From an uncultured Paraprevotella sp. (lineage in GTDB: Bacteria > Bacteroidota > Bacteroidia > Bacteroidales > Bacteroidaceae), in assembly GCA_944321565.1 (NCBI GenBank), contig CALULT010000009.1:1-64000 (forward strand): 64,000 nucleotides of DNA, read 5' to 3'. Positions within the stretch are counted from its first letter, which is position 1; every line of letters begins with the position of its first letter. The translations under genes were made by a program, and so were the position numbers. The notes below the pieces were generated by a model. The model saw only the letters and a list, made by a program, of their open reading frames with translations, did not search any database and was not told the origin of the DNA. Positions 43,205 to 52,959 of the stretch are shown one piece after another.

Positions 43205-46123
43205 CTATCTGTCCAGCAAAAATCTCAAGAATGCGTTCATGATTTTGTCGCGGTCGGAAGCATACTTGATGCATTCAAAGGGAAAACCCATCGTGACCAC
43301 GCGGTAGTCATTTCCAGGGTATGCCACGGCAGCCGGGTAATTGCCAGGGCTATATAATAAGGTGGAGAAAGCGGGTGCGACAGGCATCAGGCAGTCTGCA
43401 TGGGTCGCGGCATAATGTGTTTCATTAAGTTCCGTGAACAAATGAAGTGATGTGTTCATGCCAACAGCCTGGGTGTACGCGCCTAGCGTAAGAGGTGCGT
43501 ATGCGTCAACTTTCAATGTGTTGCGGAGAAAGTCAAGGCTTTCTTTATCGCGTTGGTCGCGGGCCACGTATGCCCCGCTTACCAACAAACCACCCCGCAT
43601 ACGGGTGAATTCCCGCAACGCGTTGCATAATGCCGGTGAGAATGTGGGGTAGGGTCGTAAGCTGTAGCGGTCGTTTTTTTGCAGCCCAAGGATTAAGTCC
43701 ACGATGTTGTAGGCGTTCAGGTCCACGGCTTGTGCTTCTACTGCGGTTCGCGAAGCTGAAGCGAACGAGATGTTGCCGGCAGCGGCTATGGCTTCTCCAT
43801 GAAGCCTGCTATGGTCAAAAGTGTTTCCTGCGATTAATTTTCCTTCCAATTCGTTTCCGCTGCTGCCCCATGCGTCTTTGGGATTCAAAAGAGTGTTAAA
43901 GACGTTTTGTCGTCCGCAGAAACCAGGAGAACGGTAATAAGGAACTCCCGGGTCTAAAGACATGTCGAAGCCACACGTGGAGTCTGTCAATATGGATTGT
44001 GGCCCGGCCACACGTTGGAATCCGTCGATAATCAGTACGCTCGCTTTTGCATTTTGGGCTATCATTGCCGATAATTCTTCAGATGGAAGGCTTTCCCCTC
44101 CACGGTTTACGGCCGCGACGCGGAACGAATAAATTTGGTTTCTTTCGGCCTTGAGCACCAAATGGGCAGAACGTGTGAATGTGCCGTTGTCGTAGCCGTT
44201 ATCTCCTTGGCGGGTATATACGATATATCCGTCGGGAGTCGCCGAAGCCTCAAGCGGGTCTTCTTGGGGAGTCCAAGAAAGGATGATTTCTTGGGCTTCT
44301 TCGTCAATTTGCGTTTGGAAGCATGTGACGGGAAGGGGTTGGACTTCGTAATCTGTCCCATGCTGACAAGAAGAGTATTCCAATATACCTTTATATATCG
44401 CGCGCGCGAGGGTAAACTTGAACGTCGGGTCATGCCCCCACATCATGTCCTTGAAGTTTTGGTGGGACAACATTTCCAAAATCATGGAGGGGACTTGTGG
44501 CTCGCGTGTTTCGCTATAGTTCCGGTCAAACATCTGTCGCCTTTTCCACGTCCCGTATGTGCGGGTCAAGTCCTTATCCACATGGATCATGACAATGTCG
44601 CACAAGTCCCGTGAAGCCAAGCGCGAAAGTCCGGACGGCAATATCCCATCCCGTCCTCCGGTCGTGTAGATGCCCAACGTGCCTATGAAACCATTTTCAT
44701 CGGCTATGCCCGCATCGCTATGCAAGGCAACGGAAAGTTCAATGGGAACCTTCAGGCCACTGTCTGCGGGTAGATACGCAGAGCCTCCGGCCAAATAATT
44801 CGTCATGAGGGAACGTACATTGATGTCGTCCCCGTAATCGTTCAGTCCTAGTTTGCCTGAATATACGGTATAAGGCATTCCGCTCCATTGCGCATTATAA
44901 CGGGCACCTTCCAAATAACGCGGGAAACCGCTTACGGCTTCCTGCAACGAATCTCCCCGCGCGATATTTCCCATTCCGCCGCCAAAACGTACTGCGTCTG
45001 CCGTGACAGTTCCCCGGTAGTTGCTGAAGTTGCTTAGAGTGACAAAATTATCTTCGGGGGCATCTGCTGCAAAATCGAATGTGCCCAAATAAACCCAAGT
45101 GTGTCCTCCCATTTGTTGGTTTACCTTGAAAGTCGTGTTAACACCGCGATGGCGCACGGTATATAGGGCATCCGGTACGCTGGTCGGCAAAGTTGCATAG
45201 GAAACATATACGGCATATCTGCCGGATTCAGGAATGTCCGGCGTCCACCGGATTCGGGATTCCTGGTTCTTTTTAGAAACGGCATAGATGCTGCGGAATG
45301 TGCCGTCCGTGAAGGGGTTCTCCCCGTCAAGATAAATTGCCTTTCGATGAGAAAATCCGGTACCTCCGTTTTCCCATTTGAATCGTTCTGTCTGCTCTAC
45401 GTAATTGCCTCCTTGTTCCGGCGTGTCATTGTCCACAATGGTTTCATGGGATTGCCAGTCACGTTCGCGTGGAGAAAACACGTATGCGTCGGCATTTTCC
45501 AGCATGGGGATTAAAAAGGGGACAACAATGGTTTGTGTGAACAAGTCTTCCGTTGTGCAATACAAATAAGGTCGTTGCCACGTCCATTCTTTTTCATCAT
45601 TTTTATAATAGCGTCCATGGCTGGCCCAAATGGACAGGTGCCGTCCTTGTAGCCCTTTCGTCACTGTGTATGGGCGTTGCAAACGTTCCACCCATGGTGC
45701 TCCATGGTAGAGCCGTGTTTTTCCCCATCTTTTAGGAAGGACGCCGGTCGTGGCGTGAATCTCAGTAATATCAGTGGCCAAATTTTCAATGGGAATCTCT
45801 TTTCCATAAACCGTAACCTTATAGTCCTTATAAGAACGTGGAAGCAGGCTCTTGATTTGTTGGTAAATGCCGTGGACTTTCTCTTTTGAAAGCGATTGTC
45901 CTGCAAACATTTCATTGGCAAAAATCTCGATGGTGCGTGATTTGTTGTCGATGTTTACATCTTCTATCCGGCAGCGGTCTTTCTCCGTCGTATAGGAAGT
46001 CGCATAGCTTGAAAAATATCCTTCCAATCTTTGCTTTATCGCATTTGCTCCTTTTTGTGCATAGGACACTGTGCATCCTAGAGCAAAAAGGAACATGAAG
46101 AAGAGCCTCGGAGCGCGTCTCAT
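43205..46123 (-). CDS. secreted amidase-like protein with inserted golvesin domain (often labelled xanthan lyase)
   Basis: From ATG 46123 it has 972 residues and a signal peptide (about 1-23, ending SYAQ). Amidase_3-like residues are scattered in order: His169 in ASHGRYY, His468 in SVALHSDAG and Glu550 in SMILEMLSHQN. A golvesin-like sheet domain (about 280-385, RIRWTPDIPESGRYAVYVSY) splits this core. A fibronectin III-like region (about 605-700) and a C-terminal Rossmann-like part with LIIDGFQRV follow. It is probably a periplasmic or surface amidase. It is often named xanthan lyase in databases; I see no lyase motif. The acyltransferase gene ends 13 bp upstream. Confidence 0.7.
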   Translation of the reverse strand: MRRAPRLFFMFLFALGCTVSYAQKGANAIKQRLEGYFSSYATSYTTEKDRCRIEDVNIDNKSRTIEIFANEMFAGQSLSKEKVHGIYQQIKSLLPRSYKDYKVTVYGKEIPIENLATDITEIHATTGVLPKRWGKTRLYHGAPWVERLQRPYTVTKGLQGRHLSIWASHGRYYKNDEKEWTWQRPYLYCTTEDLFTQTIVVPFLIPMLENADAYVFSPRERDWQSHETIVDNDTPEQGGNYVEQTERFKWENGGTGFSHRKAIYLDGENPFTDGTFRSIYAVSKKNQESRIRWTPDIPESGRYAVYVSYATLPTSVPDALYTVRHRGVNTTFKVNQQMGGHTWVYLGTFDFAADAPEDNFVTLSNFSNYRGTVTADAVRFGGGMGNIARGDSLQEAVSGFPRYLEGARYNAQWSGMPYTVYSGKLGLNDYGDDINVRSLMTNYLAGGSAYLPADSGLKVPIELSVALHSDAGIADENGFIGTLGIYTTGGRDGILPSGLSRLASRDLCDIVMIHVDKDLTRTYGTWKRRQMFDRNYSETREPQVPSMILEMLSHQNFKDMMWGHDPTFKFTLARAIYKGILEYSSCQHGTDYEVQPLPVTCFQTQIDEEAQEIILSWTPQEDPLEASATPDGYIVYTRQGDNGYDNGTFTRSAHLVLKAERNQIYSFRVAAVNRGGESLPSEELSAMIAQNAKASVLIIDGFQRVAGPQSILTDSTCGFDMSLDPGVPYYRSPGFCGRQNVFNTLLNPKDAWGSSGNELEGKLIAGNTFDHSRLHGEAIAAAGNISFASASRTAVEAQAVDLNAYNIVDLILGLQKNDRYSLRPYPTFSPALCNALREFTRMRGGLLVSGAYVARDQRDKESLDFLRNTLKVDAYAPLTLGAYTQAVGMNTSLHLFTELNETHYAATHADCLMPVAPAFSTLLYSPGNYPAAVAYPGNDYRVVTMGFPFECIKYASDRDKIMNAFLRFLLDR

Positions 46124-46136
46124 GTCAACTTCGTTT

Positions 46137-46691
46137 TCAAATCTGTCCTGTGGCAAACTTCTCAGGATGCCGTCCGGTGAAGTTCTTGAAATAACTTTTG
46201 ATTTCCCTCATTTGCATTTCAATATTGCCATCTGGGACAATGGCTTTTGTACATCGTATGGTTTTGGTAGGATAATCCACCCCGTAAAGCAAAATGGGAA
46301 TCCTTGCTTTCAGCGCAATATAGTAGAACCCCTTTTTCCATTCTTCTGTCCGTGAGCGTGTGCCTTCTGGTGTCACGCACAAATGAAACGTGGAACGTTG
46401 GCGGGCAATTTCCGCTAATTGGTCTGTCATGTGCGTTTTCTTGTTGCGGAACACGGGAATTCCACCTAGTTTCCGCATTATCGTCCCCAATGGCCCCCAA
46501 AACCATTCTTTCTTCATCAGGAAGTCGCATCTGAAGCCGCAAGCACGGCTGTACAACAGCCCCAAAATGAAATCGAAATTACTGGTATGCGGTGCCAAGG
46601 CAATGACGTATTTGTCCCCTCTTGGAATGGTGACATCGGTTTTCCAGCCCATTACATGATAAAGCAGGAAACCACAAAATCGGCTAAGCAT
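46137..46691 (-). CDS. acyltransferase, PlsC family
   Basis: This 184-residue protein has the HxxxxD-type motif in APHTSNFDF and the TPEGTRSRTEEWKKGF block (motif III), as in 1-acyl-glycerol-3-phosphate acyltransferases. A hydrophobic N-terminus suggests peripheral inner-membrane location. It starts one base after the 89-aa gene and ends 13 bp before the amidase-like gene. Confidence 0.88.
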   Translation of the reverse strand: MLSRFCGFLLYHVMGWKTDVTIPRGDKYVIALAPHTSNFDFILGLLYSRACGFRCDFLMKKEWFWGPLGTIMRKLGGIPVFRNKKTHMTDQLAEIARQRSTFHLCVTPEGTRSRTEEWKKGFYYIALKARIPILLYGVDYPTKTIRCTKAIVPDGNIEMQMREIKSYFKNFTGRHPEKFATGQI

Positions 46692-46961
46692 TTAACAGCG
46701 TTCGTTGATTGCGTTGATGATGTCTTTTACCTGTTCGTTGAATTCCTTTTGCAATTGTGCATAAAATTTCTTTGCGTTCCCCGGCTCTGTGTGGCTGATC
46801 CTGCATACGAATTCATCACGCAATGCCAATATTTTGGCCAAGATGCTGTCCACATCTTCTTGCTTCACATCCTTCTTATAGAGGCTCAAAGTTATGCATT
46901 CAGCAAGCAATTCACTGCTGATGTAGTTGATATTCTTTTTTAAATTTCTGCGATTTGCCAT
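46692..46961 (-). CDS. conserved small protein, 89 aa, Bacteroidetes family
   Basis: This helical, soluble protein of 89 residues begins MANRRNLKKNINYISSELLAE, a start I recognise as common in Bacteroidales small proteins of unknown function. It directly abuts the acyltransferase gene. A consensus minus promoter lies at 46996-47003. Confidence 0.8.
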   Translation of the reverse strand: MANRRNLKKNINYISSELLAECITLSLYKKDVKQEDVDSILAKILALRDEFVCRISHTEPGNAKKFYAQLQKEFNEQVKDIINAINERC

Positions 46962-46995
46962 AGTCTGATATTGTTGGTTTGTATTCTCGTTTGCA

Positions 46996-47003
46996 CAAAG
47001 ATA
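46996..47003 (-). promoter_or_regulatory. -7 promoter element for the 46961 operon
   Basis: The minus strand reads TATCTTTG, about 35 bp before ATG 46961, and is divergent from the HTCS promoter. Confidence 0.55.
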
Positions 47004-47045
47004 ATAAAAGAAGCGGATAAAATGAAATTTTAAAGGCTAAAATCG

Positions 47046-47053
47046 TATATTTG
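47046..47053 (+). promoter_or_regulatory. -7 promoter element for the HTCS gene
   Basis: TATATTTG matches TAnnTTTG, 23 bp before ATG 47076. Confidence 0.5.
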
Positions 47054-47075
47054 CATTTGTTTAAACTTATGGTAT

Positions 47076-50000
47076 ATGTTATTTCGGCTTTTTGTGTTCC
47101 TTATAATGTGTGTCTGGAGCTGCGCTCGGATGCAGGCGCAGCCTATGGTGTTGACAGAATTGCCGACGCAAGGACAATTGCCAGTGGCTCATATCCACCG
47201 TGTGCTTCAGGACGCGGAAGGATATATGTGGTATGCCACGGAAGGCGGCGGGCTTTGCCGTGATGATGGCTATCGGATAGAAGTTTTTCGTTCAACACCA
47301 CAGTCACCAGGATTATTGGCCAGCAACACGGTTACGTGTTTGGCCGAAGACCTTTGTCAACGTATATGGTTCGGAACAGAAGCGGGATTGTATGTGTTGG
47401 ATAAGGCTGATTATCAGGTGCGGTTTTTTGAGCCTGAAGGGATTTCATTTGCCGATAAAAGAGTGGACGCGCTTCGTGTGGCAACCGACGGGACGATTTG
47501 GGTTTCGGCCCAAAGGCAAATCTTTCATCTTTCACCTCTTGGACACATTTTGGGACATTATGACTCTGTGTGGGACGGACAACCTGTCTCTGTGTCTGAT
47601 TTTTATGAAGACCGCCATGGGGCGTTATGGGTGTTGCAGTGGAAGGGGGGGCTGTTGCGTTATGATGTGGCGGCAAACAGCATGCAACCATGCCTTTGGA
47701 ATTGTGACGCATTTCCTTGCCAAATGGTGGAAGGTAGCCAGGCAGGAGAATATTGGGTGGCTACTTGGGGAAAGGGAGTTGTGCGTTACACGCGGAATGA
47801 TGGTGTTTGCGTTCAACCATGCACATATGCCGACACTGCGCAAAGTCCTCATAAAGCATTAGTGTTAGGACTCTTGTTTGATGACAGGAGGGGGATTTTG
47901 TGGGTTGTGGCAATGGACGACCTGTACGTTTATGGATTCGCGGACGGACAATTGGTTCCACGCGATGCATCCGGCTTTTTGCCGGAGGGGAAAAAGATAT
48001 TGGATCGTCCTGTGGAGGACAAATGGCAGAACATTTGGGTTCCGGGATATTCTCCGCATACCTTTATTATATCTTCTCACATAAATCGGATTCGGAGGGA
48101 CGGGGTGAAAGCCATGACGGATTTGACCGGCTATCCGGTGATGGTGGACCGGATAGTGGCCGACGGAGGCTTTTATTGGATTTGGCAAGGGCGCACGGGA
48201 TTGTCTTTGTACGACCCGGCTGCGGGAAGGATGGCCATGGCTTCGGACATGCCGGGCGAGCTCGCCCGTGTGCCTATTCGCAAGTGCATTGAGAAATGTG
48301 TCAGGAAAAGGGGCATTTGGACATGTTCCGGAGAGCGTGTCCTCCGTTTATGGCATGAAGGCATGATGATATGCATGGAGGAAATAGTGCGCGTGGAAAA
48401 GGGTGGACAGGTGAATGCCTTATGCGATGATGGAAACGGTGCGTTGTGGGTTGGTGCGGGAGGATCGTTGTACCGGTATGATGAGAGGAGCGGGGAAATG
48501 CGGCACGTGTTTTCGGACAAAGGGGCGGTTCGCAACATCGTGCAGGCTCCAGACGGGACTGTTTATGCGGTGTGTGCAGATGGCTTGATGCATGTGGGAA
48601 AGGGCATGCGTTGTGAAGAGATTGCCAGGGGGACTGACTATACAGTTGCAGGCGTGGCAGCCAATGGCAATGTTTATGTGGGGGCTTCGTTTGGGCATGT
48701 TTATGTGTATAATCCGTTGAAACGGGAATTTCGTGTAGAAGAAAACGCAGGAAACCGGAACGGGGATGCTGTGAAATCGCTTGCCGTTGACGGCTTGGGG
48801 CATGTGTGGGTGTTGACAGACCAATATGTGAAAGAATACAATCCGGCAAACGGTTCTTTCTGTTTGCTAAGAAACTCAGACGCGGAAATAGGTATGGACT
48901 ATTTCCACACGGTTTGCCAAGTGGGCGACAGCGTGTGTGTCGGTGGCATAGGGGCTTTTTGCATGATTGGGCCTTCTTTGGAATTGGATAAGGCTGCGCA
49001 ATCGGTGAAGCCTTTGGTTTCGACTTATTCCGTGAATGGGGAACGGCATTTTGTAGGTGCCGGGACGGGACGCATTGAGATTCCGCCCGGTAAGAATGTG
49101 TTGGATTTGTCTTTCTCCACGTTGGATCATCTGCACACCCGCCAAATCAATTATGCTTATCGTTTAAAAGGCAAGAAGACTGATTGGGTCTATCTTCCAT
49201 CGGGGACGAATACGGTCAGCTTGGCACATTTGCCGGCCGGAGATTATGTGGTGGAAGTAATGGCCACCGACATGCACGGCTGTTGGGGAGAGCCTATTGA
49301 ATGCCTCACTGTATGTAAGTTGCCTTTTTGGCATGAGACATGGTGGGCACGTTTGTTGTTTGTATTGGTCGCGGCATATTTGGCAGGCATGGGGGTGCGG
49401 ACTTATTTCACTCGGATGAAAAAGAAGCAACAAGAGCAGTTGGAACGCCAGCTGACACAAATGAAATTCCGTTTTTTCACGAATGTCAGCCACGAATTGC
49501 GAACCCCATTAACTTTGATAATTACCCCGTTGGAACATTTGATGGAGACAATCCGCGATGAACGGCTTGTGTCCCGTTTGCATCCGATTTATCTTCATGC
49601 CTGCGAGCTGATGGAACTGATTAACCATTTGTTGGATTTCCGGAAACTGGAGACTGCAGCGGAAAAGCTATACCTGTTGAATGGTGACATTGTTGAATTT
49701 GTACGTACCACATGCGAGGCATTCCATCCATTGGCCGAGAGCCGTAATATAGCTTTCCGGTGCGAGACTCTTGAAGAATGTTTTTTCATGAATTTCGACA
49801 GGGATAAGATTCATCGTGTGCTTTATAATTTGCTGGGAAACGCATTTAAGTTTACTCCAACAGGCGGGAATATTGAAGTCAGGGCCGGATTGGCGGAGGA
49901 TGGCGATGCCTTTTTCGTAGAGGTGAAAGACGATGGCAGTGGAATTGCCGCCAAAGATTTGCCTGAAATTTTTAACCGTTATTTCCAGTCAAAGAACGGG

Positions 50001-50954
50001 GCTGCGGAGGGAGGAAGCGGAATAGGATTGTATCTTGTAAAGGCATACGTGGAGATGCATGGCGGGCGCGTAGAGGCCGATAGCAAAGAAGGCGAAGGGG
50101 CTGTGTTCAAGGTTTTTCTGCCGACAAATTTGACACAGGAAGTGTCTTATGAAGAGAAAGGGGCAGGAGAACTGTCGCTTTTGACAAACCAATCCCGAAA
50201 GGGAGCACGCAAAGCCCTGTTGGTGGTGGAGGACAACGCAGATTTGCGTAGTTTCCTTGTCCGTTCGTTAGCTGATGAATACGATGTCCATGAGGCGGCA
50301 AATGGGATAGAGGCAGAAACGGAAATCCGCGTCCATGGTGCCGAAGTGGTGGTGAGTGATGTGCGGATGCCCGGCATGGACGGGTTTGAATTCTGCCGTC
50401 GTTTGAAGCAAGATGTGCGCACATCGCATATCTTCGTGATTCTGCTTTCTGCATACGGACAAGATGCGGAACGCCTGGAAGGTTATGAGGCAGGGGCGGA
50501 TTGTTACCTGACGAAGCCCTTCAACATGAATATTCTGCGTAACCGCATCCGGCATTTCTTTGAATTGCAGGATCGCAGGAAAAAGATGTTTCTCTCCGCA
50601 ACTGAGTTTAGTGCGAAAGACATCGCACCGACGAAAATGGACGAGGTTTTCTTGGGGAAGGCTGCCGATTGCGTGGAAACGCATCTTGACGATTTGGCCT
50701 ACAGCGTGGAACAGTTTAGCCGTGACATGTGCATGAGCCGCATGAACCTTTACCGCAAACTGCAGTCGCTCACCGGGCAAACACCGAGCGAATTTGTCCG
50801 TGCCATCCGGTTGAAAAAGGGTGCGCAAATGCTTGCTTCCGGAATACCTACAGTGGCCGAGGTTGCCGACCGCGTGGGATTTTCCACTCCCAGTTATTTC
50901 AGCAAATGCTTTAAGGAGATGTTTGGCGTGTTGCCTACGCAGTATAAGGGGTGA
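47076..50954 (+). CDS. hybrid two-component system regulator (HTCS)
   Basis: This 1292-residue one-protein signalling chain has, in order: signal peptide (about 1-22), periplasmic beta-propeller repeats (about 25-680), a Y_Y_Y domain (about 690-750), a membrane helix (WARLLFVLVAAYLAG, about 755-770), HisKA with His806 in NVSHELRTPL, HATPase (NLLGNAFKFTPTGG, DDGSGIA), a receiver with Asp1095 in VVSDVRMPGMDG, and an AraC-type DNA-binding domain ending in PSYFSKCFKEMFG. Such proteins sense oligosaccharides and switch on polysaccharide genes. The only CAZyme next to it is GH30. Confidence 0.95.
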   Translation: MLFRLFVFLIMCVWSCARMQAQPMVLTELPTQGQLPVAHIHRVLQDAEGYMWYATEGGGLCRDDGYRIEVFRSTPQSPGLLASNTVTCLAEDLCQRIWFGTEAGLYVLDKADYQVRFFEPEGISFADKRVDALRVATDGTIWVSAQRQIFHLSPLGHILGHYDSVWDGQPVSVSDFYEDRHGALWVLQWKGGLLRYDVAANSMQPCLWNCDAFPCQMVEGSQAGEYWVATWGKGVVRYTRNDGVCVQPCTYADTAQSPHKALVLGLLFDDRRGILWVVAMDDLYVYGFADGQLVPRDASGFLPEGKKILDRPVEDKWQNIWVPGYSPHTFIISSHINRIRRDGVKAMTDLTGYPVMVDRIVADGGFYWIWQGRTGLSLYDPAAGRMAMASDMPGELARVPIRKCIEKCVRKRGIWTCSGERVLRLWHEGMMICMEEIVRVEKGGQVNALCDDGNGALWVGAGGSLYRYDERSGEMRHVFSDKGAVRNIVQAPDGTVYAVCADGLMHVGKGMRCEEIARGTDYTVAGVAANGNVYVGASFGHVYVYNPLKREFRVEENAGNRNGDAVKSLAVDGLGHVWVLTDQYVKEYNPANGSFCLLRNSDAEIGMDYFHTVCQVGDSVCVGGIGAFCMIGPSLELDKAAQSVKPLVSTYSVNGERHFVGAGTGRIEIPPGKNVLDLSFSTLDHLHTRQINYAYRLKGKKTDWVYLPSGTNTVSLAHLPAGDYVVEVMATDMHGCWGEPIECLTVCKLPFWHETWWARLLFVLVAAYLAGMGVRTYFTRMKKKQQEQLERQLTQMKFRFFTNVSHELRTPLTLIITPLEHLMETIRDERLVSRLHPIYLHACELMELINHLLDFRKLETAAEKLYLLNGDIVEFVRTTCEAFHPLAESRNIAFRCETLEECFFMNFDRDKIHRVLYNLLGNAFKFTPTGGNIEVRAGLAEDGDAFFVEVKDDGSGIAAKDLPEIFNRYFQSKNGAAEGGSGIGLYLVKAYVEMHGGRVEADSKEGEGAVFKVFLPTNLTQEVSYEEKGAGELSLLTNQSRKGARKALLVVEDNADLRSFLVRSLADEYDVHEAANGIEAETEIRVHGAEVVVSDVRMPGMDGFEFCRRLKQDVRTSHIFVILLSAYGQDAERLEGYEAGADCYLTKPFNMNILRNRIRHFFELQDRRKKMFLSATEFSAKDIAPTKMDEVFLGKAADCVETHLDDLAYSVEQFSRDMCMSRMNLYRKLQSLTGQTPSEFVRAIRLKKGAQMLASGIPTVAEVADRVGFSTPSYFSKCFKEMFGVLPTQYKG

Positions 50955-51089
50955 CAAACTCCGGTTAACTTGGATGAAAAAAGCGGTTTGTTACATTTGT
51001 GGCATTAATTTGTTACGTGGTTGCGCGTCTGTTATCCCCCTTATTCCTAATTTTGCCATGTCATTAAAAACGTCTAAAGTCTAAAATAA

Positions 51090-52598
51090 ATGAGAAAAGG
51101 AATCAAATTGTTTTTTGTATGCGGTTTGGCCGCATGGAGCCTCCAAGGCGGGGCGCAGTCGTTTACTTGGTATTCCAGCACGGAAGGTGGCACGTGGAAA
51201 ACCTCTGTAGTGAAAATGGGCAAAAAGGCGGCCGAAGCCAATGTTACGGTGGAAAAGGACGCAAAGCCCATTGTGGAGTTCCAAGATTGGGGTGCCACGT
51301 TCAATGAGTTGGATTGGGATGCATTGGGCATTCTGACTCGTGACGAGCAGGACGAAATCCTGCACAATGTGTTTTCGCCCGAAGGCGATTTGCGCATCAC
51401 GCGTGGGCGCATTTCCATGAATGCCAACGACTATGCCCGCTCTTGGTACAGTTGCGACGAAGTGGCCGGCGACCTGGAACTGCGGTATTTCAACATTGAC
51501 CGCGACAAACAGACAATCATCCCGTTTATCCGTGCTGCCCAAAAGTATAATCCCGGCTTGACGTTTTGGGTTTCTCCATGGTGCCCGCCAAGCTGGATGA
51601 AAATCACTGGTGACTATCCCGTGTTGAGCAGTCCTTTCAATAATATGCCCAAGCAGATGGACTACATCCTTTATGGCAACGTGGGCGGCAAAGTGGATCC
51701 GGACGAGATGAAACTTACAGGCGAGCGCAAGGGCAAGTTTCCGCGCCAACTGGCCACGACGGACTATTTCATCCAAGATCCCCGTTACCTGCAGGCATAC
51801 GCCAACATGTTCTGCAAGTTCATTGACGCCTACAAGGAACAGGGCGTGGATATCGACATGGTGATATACCAAAACGAGGCTTACAGCTACACGCCGTATC
51901 CTGGCTGTGCATGGACTGCCGAGGGCACCATCCGTTTTAACCGAGACTATTTGGGACCGACGTTGAAAGAGAAGCATCCGGAAGTGAAGTTATATTTGGG
52001 CACCTTCAACACTAACCGTGTGGATCACGTACAGAAAATCGCCTCCGACAAGGGCTTACAGCAGTTTGTCAGCGGCATGGCGTTCCAATGGGAAGGCCGG
52101 GAGTCCCTTCCGGTTTTGCGCAAGGAGCATCCGGAATGGAACTATATGTGTTCGGAAAGCGAATGCGGATGGGGCAGCTTCGACTGGAAGGCCGGCGAAC
52201 ACACGTTTGAATTGATGAACCACTATCTGGGCAACGGCTGCAACGAGTACACCTTTTGGAATTTCATCCTGAAGGACAACGGGGAAAGCCCTTGGGGATG
52301 GAAGCAGAACGCTCTCATCCGCGTGGACAGCAAGGCCCGCAAGTTTACCTACACGCCGGAATATTATGCGGTGAAGCATTATAGCCATTTCATTGGAAAA
52401 GGAACGGAAATCGTCGGCTATAAGGGGCAGGGGGAAGACCTGATGCCCGTCCTCGTGGGCCGCACGGCGGAGGGGAAATATGTCGTGGTGGCCGGGAACT
52501 TCAAAGACACGTCCAGCCAGCTGGCCGTGCAGATTGAAGGGAAAACCCTCCAAGCGGAGCTTCAGCCGCATTCATACAACACGTTCGTGATGAAATGA
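51090..52598 (+). CDS. glycoside hydrolase family 30 enzyme, secreted
   Basis: This 502-residue protein has a signal peptide (about 1-23, ending GGAQS), an (alpha/beta)8 barrel and a C-terminal beta-sandwich (about 425-502). The acid/base is probably Glu263 in YQNEAYSY, and the nucleophile is Glu356 in CSESECGWG (Glu358 is the alternative). The segment WVSPWCPPSWMK is typical of GH30, which includes beta-glucosylceramidase and beta-1,6-glucanase. I cannot choose between these by eye. It follows the HTCS gene, its likely regulator. Confidence 0.88.
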   Translation: MRKGIKLFFVCGLAAWSLQGGAQSFTWYSSTEGGTWKTSVVKMGKKAAEANVTVEKDAKPIVEFQDWGATFNELDWDALGILTRDEQDEILHNVFSPEGDLRITRGRISMNANDYARSWYSCDEVAGDLELRYFNIDRDKQTIIPFIRAAQKYNPGLTFWVSPWCPPSWMKITGDYPVLSSPFNNMPKQMDYILYGNVGGKVDPDEMKLTGERKGKFPRQLATTDYFIQDPRYLQAYANMFCKFIDAYKEQGVDIDMVIYQNEAYSYTPYPGCAWTAEGTIRFNRDYLGPTLKEKHPEVKLYLGTFNTNRVDHVQKIASDKGLQQFVSGMAFQWEGRESLPVLRKEHPEWNYMCSESECGWGSFDWKAGEHTFELMNHYLGNGCNEYTFWNFILKDNGESPWGWKQNALIRVDSKARKFTYTPEYYAVKHYSHFIGKGTEIVGYKGQGEDLMPVLVGRTAEGKYVVVAGNFKDTSSQLAVQIEGKTLQAELQPHSYNTFVMK

Positions 52599-52683
52599 GG
52601 CGGGGGAGGGGGTGGCCTCATGCGTTTTTTGGGAAGGCTCCCTCACTTTCTAAAAGATACTAGCTTCCGAAAAAGAGGATATA

Positions 52684-52701
52684 CTTACTTGGCCAAGTAA
52701 G
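52684..52701. repeat. 18-bp perfect palindrome
   Basis: CTTACTTGGCCAAGTAAG reads the same on both strands. A degenerate copy (ACTTGGGCAAATAAG) follows within 15 bp. It lies between the GH30 stop codon and a terminator. Possible protein-binding site; the rest of 52,599-52,910 has only the terminator and promoter listed. Confidence 0.5.
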
Positions 52702-52750
52702 ATAACTGACTTGGGCAAATAAGATACTTCTTTTTTGGACGGAGATTGGA

Positions 52751-52783
52751 CCGGCGGGACGGATTGTTCCGCCGGCTTTTTTT
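52751..52783 (+). terminator. terminator after the GH30 gene
   Basis: A 7-bp G+C stem (CCGGCGG / CCGCCGG) is followed by T7. Confidence 0.75.
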
Positions 52784-52910
52784 GCGGCTTTCCCGCCCCA
52801 CGATGTGGCGATGGGTTCCCGCAGTTCCTTTTTCGTCCTTGCGGGGAAGTATTTATGGATGGGAGAGGCGTTTTTTTCGATGTGAACTTTCCCATTACGG
52901 CAAAAAACAT

Positions 52911-52918
52911 TAATTTTG
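52911..52918 (+). promoter_or_regulatory. -7 promoter element for pfp
   Basis: TAATTTTG matches TAnnTTTG, about 41 bp before ATG 52960. Confidence 0.5.
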
Positions 52919-52959
52919 TGTGCGAAAAAAATTTTTTCAGTCATATAAAACCAAAGAAC

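Noticed and set aside
43205..46123. Naming the golvesin protein xanthan lyase
   Set aside because: No polysaccharide-lyase motif is seen; the name comes from database habit.
52735..52959. Extended start of pfp
   Set aside because: The added 75 codons run through a terminator and the -7 box and do not resemble PFP.
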